Shown: positions 7,467-8,806 of the stretch, piece by piece
How positions within the stretch are numbered: position 1 is the first letter of the stretch
Layout of the letters: each line of letters starts with the position of its first letter
NCBI GenBank assembly: GCA_017418765.1
Contig: JAFOMV010000137.1
Location: forward strand, 1 to 8,806
Source: Ruminococcus sp.
GTDB lineage: Bacteria; Bacillota_A; Clostridia; Oscillospirales; Ruminococcaceae
DNA length: 8,806 nucleotides
Direction of reading: 5' to 3'
Made by a program: the position numbers and the translations under genes
The notes under the pieces: model-generated
The model's database searches: none
Seen by the model: the letters and a program-made list of their open reading frames with translations, nothing else
What the model was told of the DNA's origin: nothing

Positions 7467-7512
7467 TCGGGGGAAGGACCTTTCTGAGGGGAGGTACTTC
7501 CCCCGAATTTTT
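7467..7512 (+). terminator. Rho-independent terminator of pilB-pilT
   Basis: TCGGGGGAAG (7467-7476) pairs perfectly with CTTCCCCCGA (7497-7506). Past a single G·A mismatch the stem continues as ACCT/AGGT (7478-7481 with 7492-7495). The hairpin is followed at once by a T5 tract (7508-7512). It sits 21 bases past the pilT stop and separates the ATPase genes from the pilin genes. Confidence 0.93.
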
Positions 7513-7887
7513 GAATAGCGAGAAAATAATTAACCAAATATAAATGAGCATTGAAAAGAGAAGTTCCAACAGCAAGATAGCATAAAATATTTCAGAAAAC
7601 AGTATAATTCTTTGATGATTTGTGAATACAAGTGTAATAATTTGAGTTGATTTCCTTTCATTTTTGAAAGAAAAAAGAAGAAAAAAAGCTTTCAAAAGCG
7701 TGAAACAACGCTGAAAAATGGGGTTTACAAAGTGTATAATCAAATGTGAATATTACAAATACAGGTTTAATATTTTAAAAAGTTCACATAATATTGTGCA
7801 CCTTGACGAAAACACTAATTTTTTTGCCCCGATTCACCGTAGAGATGTAAAAAACGTTGCGAAAGTGGAATTTTTTTTAGAAAAGTG
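7513..7887. other. AT-rich intergenic region upstream of pilA; no credible gene
   Basis: About 375 bases without a credible coding region. A leftward frame of about 110 codons crossing it starts at TTG without a ribosome site and runs through the pilT terminator and antisense to pilT, so I do not accept it. Small inverted repeats are present: CTTTCA/TGAAAG (7655-7670) and AGCGT/ACGCT (7697-7712). A promoter-like TATAAT at 7735-7740 has a poor -35 (CTGAAA, 7711-7716). Near the right end, a weak stem ATTCAC/GTGGAAT with one bulge (7832-7871) is followed by eight Ts (7871-7878), a terminator-like arrangement. No c-di-GMP riboswitch core is recognisable. Confidence 0.6.
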
Positions 7888-7916
7888 TTGACATTTTATG
7901 AATAAGGTGGTATACT
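7888..7916 (+). promoter_or_regulatory. pilA promoter (sigma-A type)
   Basis: A full-consensus -35, TTGACA (7888-7893), is separated by 17 bases from TATACT (7911-7916). A second TATAAT overlaps at 7916-7921 but is 22 bases from the -35. Transcription should start near 7923, about 104 nt before the pilA start codon. A T8 tract lies just upstream (7871-7878). Confidence 0.88.
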
Positions 7917-7922
7917 ATAATC

Positions 7923-8026
7923 ACAGGGAAGGGAAAGGGAATAAAACAAAATCCCCGATCCTTATTTAAAAGAGTGGAGACAAAATCCACAAAATCATTT
8001 ATAATATTTTTAAGGAGGTTTTCATC
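7923..8026 (+). promoter_or_regulatory. pilA 5' leader with small hairpin and strong ribosome site
   Basis: The predicted leader of about 104 nt starts with a purine tract GGGAAGGGAAAGGGA (7926-7940), part of which can pair with TCCC (7952-7955). A clear hairpin, GTGGA/TCCAC (7974-7978 with 7986-7990), follows. The AAGGAGG site (8012-8018) is near perfect and eight bases from the ATG, within an unstructured A/T stretch. The layout fits a stable, efficiently translated mRNA. It matches no riboswitch that I recognise. Confidence 0.55.
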
Positions 8027-8515
8027 ATGAAAACAACAAAGAAAGGTTTTACACTTATTGAGCTCATCGTTGTTATCGCTATCATCGGTGTTCTCGCAGC
8101 TATCCTCGTTCCATCAATGATCGGCTACATCAGAAAGTCCAAGCTGAACGCTGCTAACTCAACAGCTGCACAGGTTCACAAGGCTATCAACACAGCTCTT
8201 ACAGAAATGGACGAAGAGAGTTCAGCTGATCTACCTGCTGATGGTGATAGTGTTCAACACACAAAGTCTGAAACAAATGACATGAAAAATGATGCTGTTC
8301 TTAGTAGGATCGCTAAGTACATGGATGATGCTTACAGATGCACTTTCATGGCTAACATTAAGGGTGCTAACTGCGTATGCTGTGCTGCTACACAGGATGG
8401 CAAGTACTATGGTACATACCCAGCAGGTCAGATCAAGACAGACGATAAAATCGCTGATATCTCAGAAGCTCTTACCAAGGCTAAGGCTGGTGTAGATGAA
8501 TCTAACCTCGGCTGA
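8027..8515 (+). CDS. pilA: Major type IV pilin (PilA; PilA1-like)
   Basis: A 162-residue prepilin, the best candidate for the main fibre subunit. The leader MKTTKKG is cleaved at G7|F8, leaving FTLIELIVVIAIIGVLAAILVP with Glu at mature position 5 (E12) and Pro 22. The helix continues through about residue 60 (IRKSKLNAANSTAAQVHKAI). A low-complexity acidic and polar stretch (61-90) leads to a short head domain. The head holds four cysteines (C105, C116, C118, C119) in a region rich in small residues, then YYGTYP and an Ala/Lys-rich C-terminal helix. Strong promoter, strong ribosome site and codons biased to ATC/GTT/GCT suggest high expression. It has its own terminator, so it is probably monocistronic. 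The next gene is another pilin, an arrangement like the R. albus pilA1-pilA2 locus. PilD would process it, PilB would assemble it. Confidence 0.94.
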   Translation: MKTTKKGFTLIELIVVIAIIGVLAAILVPSMIGYIRKSKLNAANSTAAQVHKAINTALTEMDEESSADLPADGDSVQHTKSETNDMKNDAVLSRIAKYMDDAYRCTFMANIKGANCVCCAATQDGKYYGTYPAGQIKTDDKIADISEALTKAKAGVDESNLG

Positions 8516-8555
8516 AACACCTAATTGAAAAACTTATTATCAATTGAATAATATG

Positions 8556-8585
8556 AGCCCCTGGTAAAACAGGGGCTTTATTATT
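8556..8585 (+). terminator. Terminator after pilA
   Basis: AGCCCCTG (8556-8563) pairs perfectly with CAGGGGCT (8570-8577) around GTAAAA. The 3' side runs into TTTATTATT. Outside the core stem, AATAATA (8547-8553) can pair with TATTATT (8579-8585), so the structure is nearly symmetrical and could also act leftward. It separates pilA from the following pilin gene. Confidence 0.92.
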
Positions 8586-8674
8586 AACAAAAGGCGTAAT
8601 TAGGCAGAATAATATTATAGGCTAAATGCACAAAATCCATACAAAAACTTTGTTTATTAATATTTGGCATATTA

Positions 8675-8703
8675 TTGACAAACTGTGAATGATTTGCTAT
8701 AAT
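8675..8703 (+). promoter_or_regulatory. Consensus promoter of the second pilin gene
   Basis: TTGACA (8675-8680) and TATAAT (8698-8703) are both full consensus and spaced by exactly 17 bases. TGC just before TATAAT (8695-8697) adds an extended -10. Transcription should start near 8710, giving a leader of only about 27 nt. Confidence 0.93.
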
Positions 8704-8736
8704 ATAAATGAACATATTCTACGGAGGTGCACAAGG

Positions 8737-8806
8737 ATGGAAAACAAGAAGACCCGAAAAGGCTTTACGCTTGTTGAGCTTGTGATCGTACTTGCTATTA
8801 TAGCTA
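8737..8806 (+). CDS. Second type IV prepilin (PilA2-like), cut by the window end
   Basis: Only the first 23 codons are present. They encode a basic leader MENKKTRKG, cleaved at G9|F10, and the start of the pilin helix FTLVELVIVLAIIA with Glu at mature position 5 (E14). The ATG follows a GGAGG site (8723-8727) by nine bases. The gene has its own consensus promoter and lies beyond the pilA terminator, so it is transcribed separately from pilA. From position and leader it is a second major-type pilin, comparable to pilA2 of the R. albus pilA1-pilA2 locus, but the head domain is not visible and a minor pilin is equally possible. Confidence 0.9.
   Translation, partial: MENKKTRKGFTLVELVIVLAIIA

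Noticed and set aside
7405..7743. Leftward hydrophobic frame of 112 codons downstream of pilT
   Set aside because: It starts at TTG with no ribosome site, crosses the pilB-pilT terminator, overlaps pilT antisense, and its hydrophobicity follows from reading A/T-rich DNA on the opposite strand.
7803..7808. TTGACG as a further -35 element
   Set aside because: The position 17 bases downstream reads GCCCCG, which cannot be a -10 box.
7923..8026. c-di-GMP riboswitch in the pilA leader, as known for C. difficile pilA1
   Set aside because: I see neither the class I (GEMM) conserved core nor a class II-like pseudoknot; the leader has only one small hairpin and a purine tract.
8516..8674. Possible small gene or repeat between the two pilins
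   Set aside because: No frame with a ribosome site. The three AGGC occurrences and the AATTG/CAATT pair are short and expected in such AT-rich DNA; the terminator explains the only strong structure.
1..8806. Mobile element, CRISPR array, tRNA or rRNA
   Set aside because: No transposase, integrase, terminal inverted repeats, regularly spaced repeats, or tRNA/rRNA-like sequence were seen on either strand; the content is a coherent pilus locus.

Overview
The window carries a type IV pilus (T4P) locus from a Gram-positive bacterium. I infer a Clostridia member, most likely Ruminococcus-like. Visible support is strong AGGAGG-type Shine-Dalgarno sites, sigma-A type promoters, AT-rich intergenic DNA around moderate-GC genes, a prepilin peptidase with the CxxC...CxxC signature, and two adjacent pilin genes at the right end. 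That tandem layout recalls the pilA1-pilA2 locus described for cellulose-adhering Ruminococcus albus; the species assignment is an inference from layout, not a sequence match.

Left block, 1-3527, rightward. A large Gly/Asn-rich beta-helix-like surface protein, probably cut at its 5' end by the window edge, is followed by two minor pilin/pseudopilin genes with type III (prepilin) leaders. The three are tightly spaced and end at a shared, probably bidirectional, terminator (3535-3575). They look like a minor-pilin/tip-complex operon.

Middle, 3608-7512. The leftward prepilin peptidase gene pilD has its own promoter. It is divergent from a rightward pilB-pilT pair, the extension and retraction ATPases, which ends at a strong hairpin terminator. 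The 143-bp divergent intergenic region holds two A/T palindromes about two helical turns apart.

Right block, 7513-8806. About 370 bp of AT-rich DNA without a credible gene leads to a strong promoter and a leader of about 100 nt for the main pilin gene (pilA). That gene has its own terminator. A second prepilin gene follows, driven by a fully consensus promoter with an extended -10, and is cut by the window end.

Working model: PilD removes the leaders of the four prepilins seen here (and possibly of the large protein if its missing N-terminus carries one). PilB powers assembly and PilT disassembly. The main pilin forms the fibre, and the minor pilins plus the beta-helix protein form an initiating or adhesive tip. 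The platform protein PilC and the PilM/N/O alignment proteins are not in this window.

Points worth a second look are a PilT whose AIRNLIRE motif is altered, a PilB N-terminal domain of the c-di-GMP-binding MshEN type, a four-cysteine cluster in the main pilin, and a G7 tract serving as ribosome binding site.
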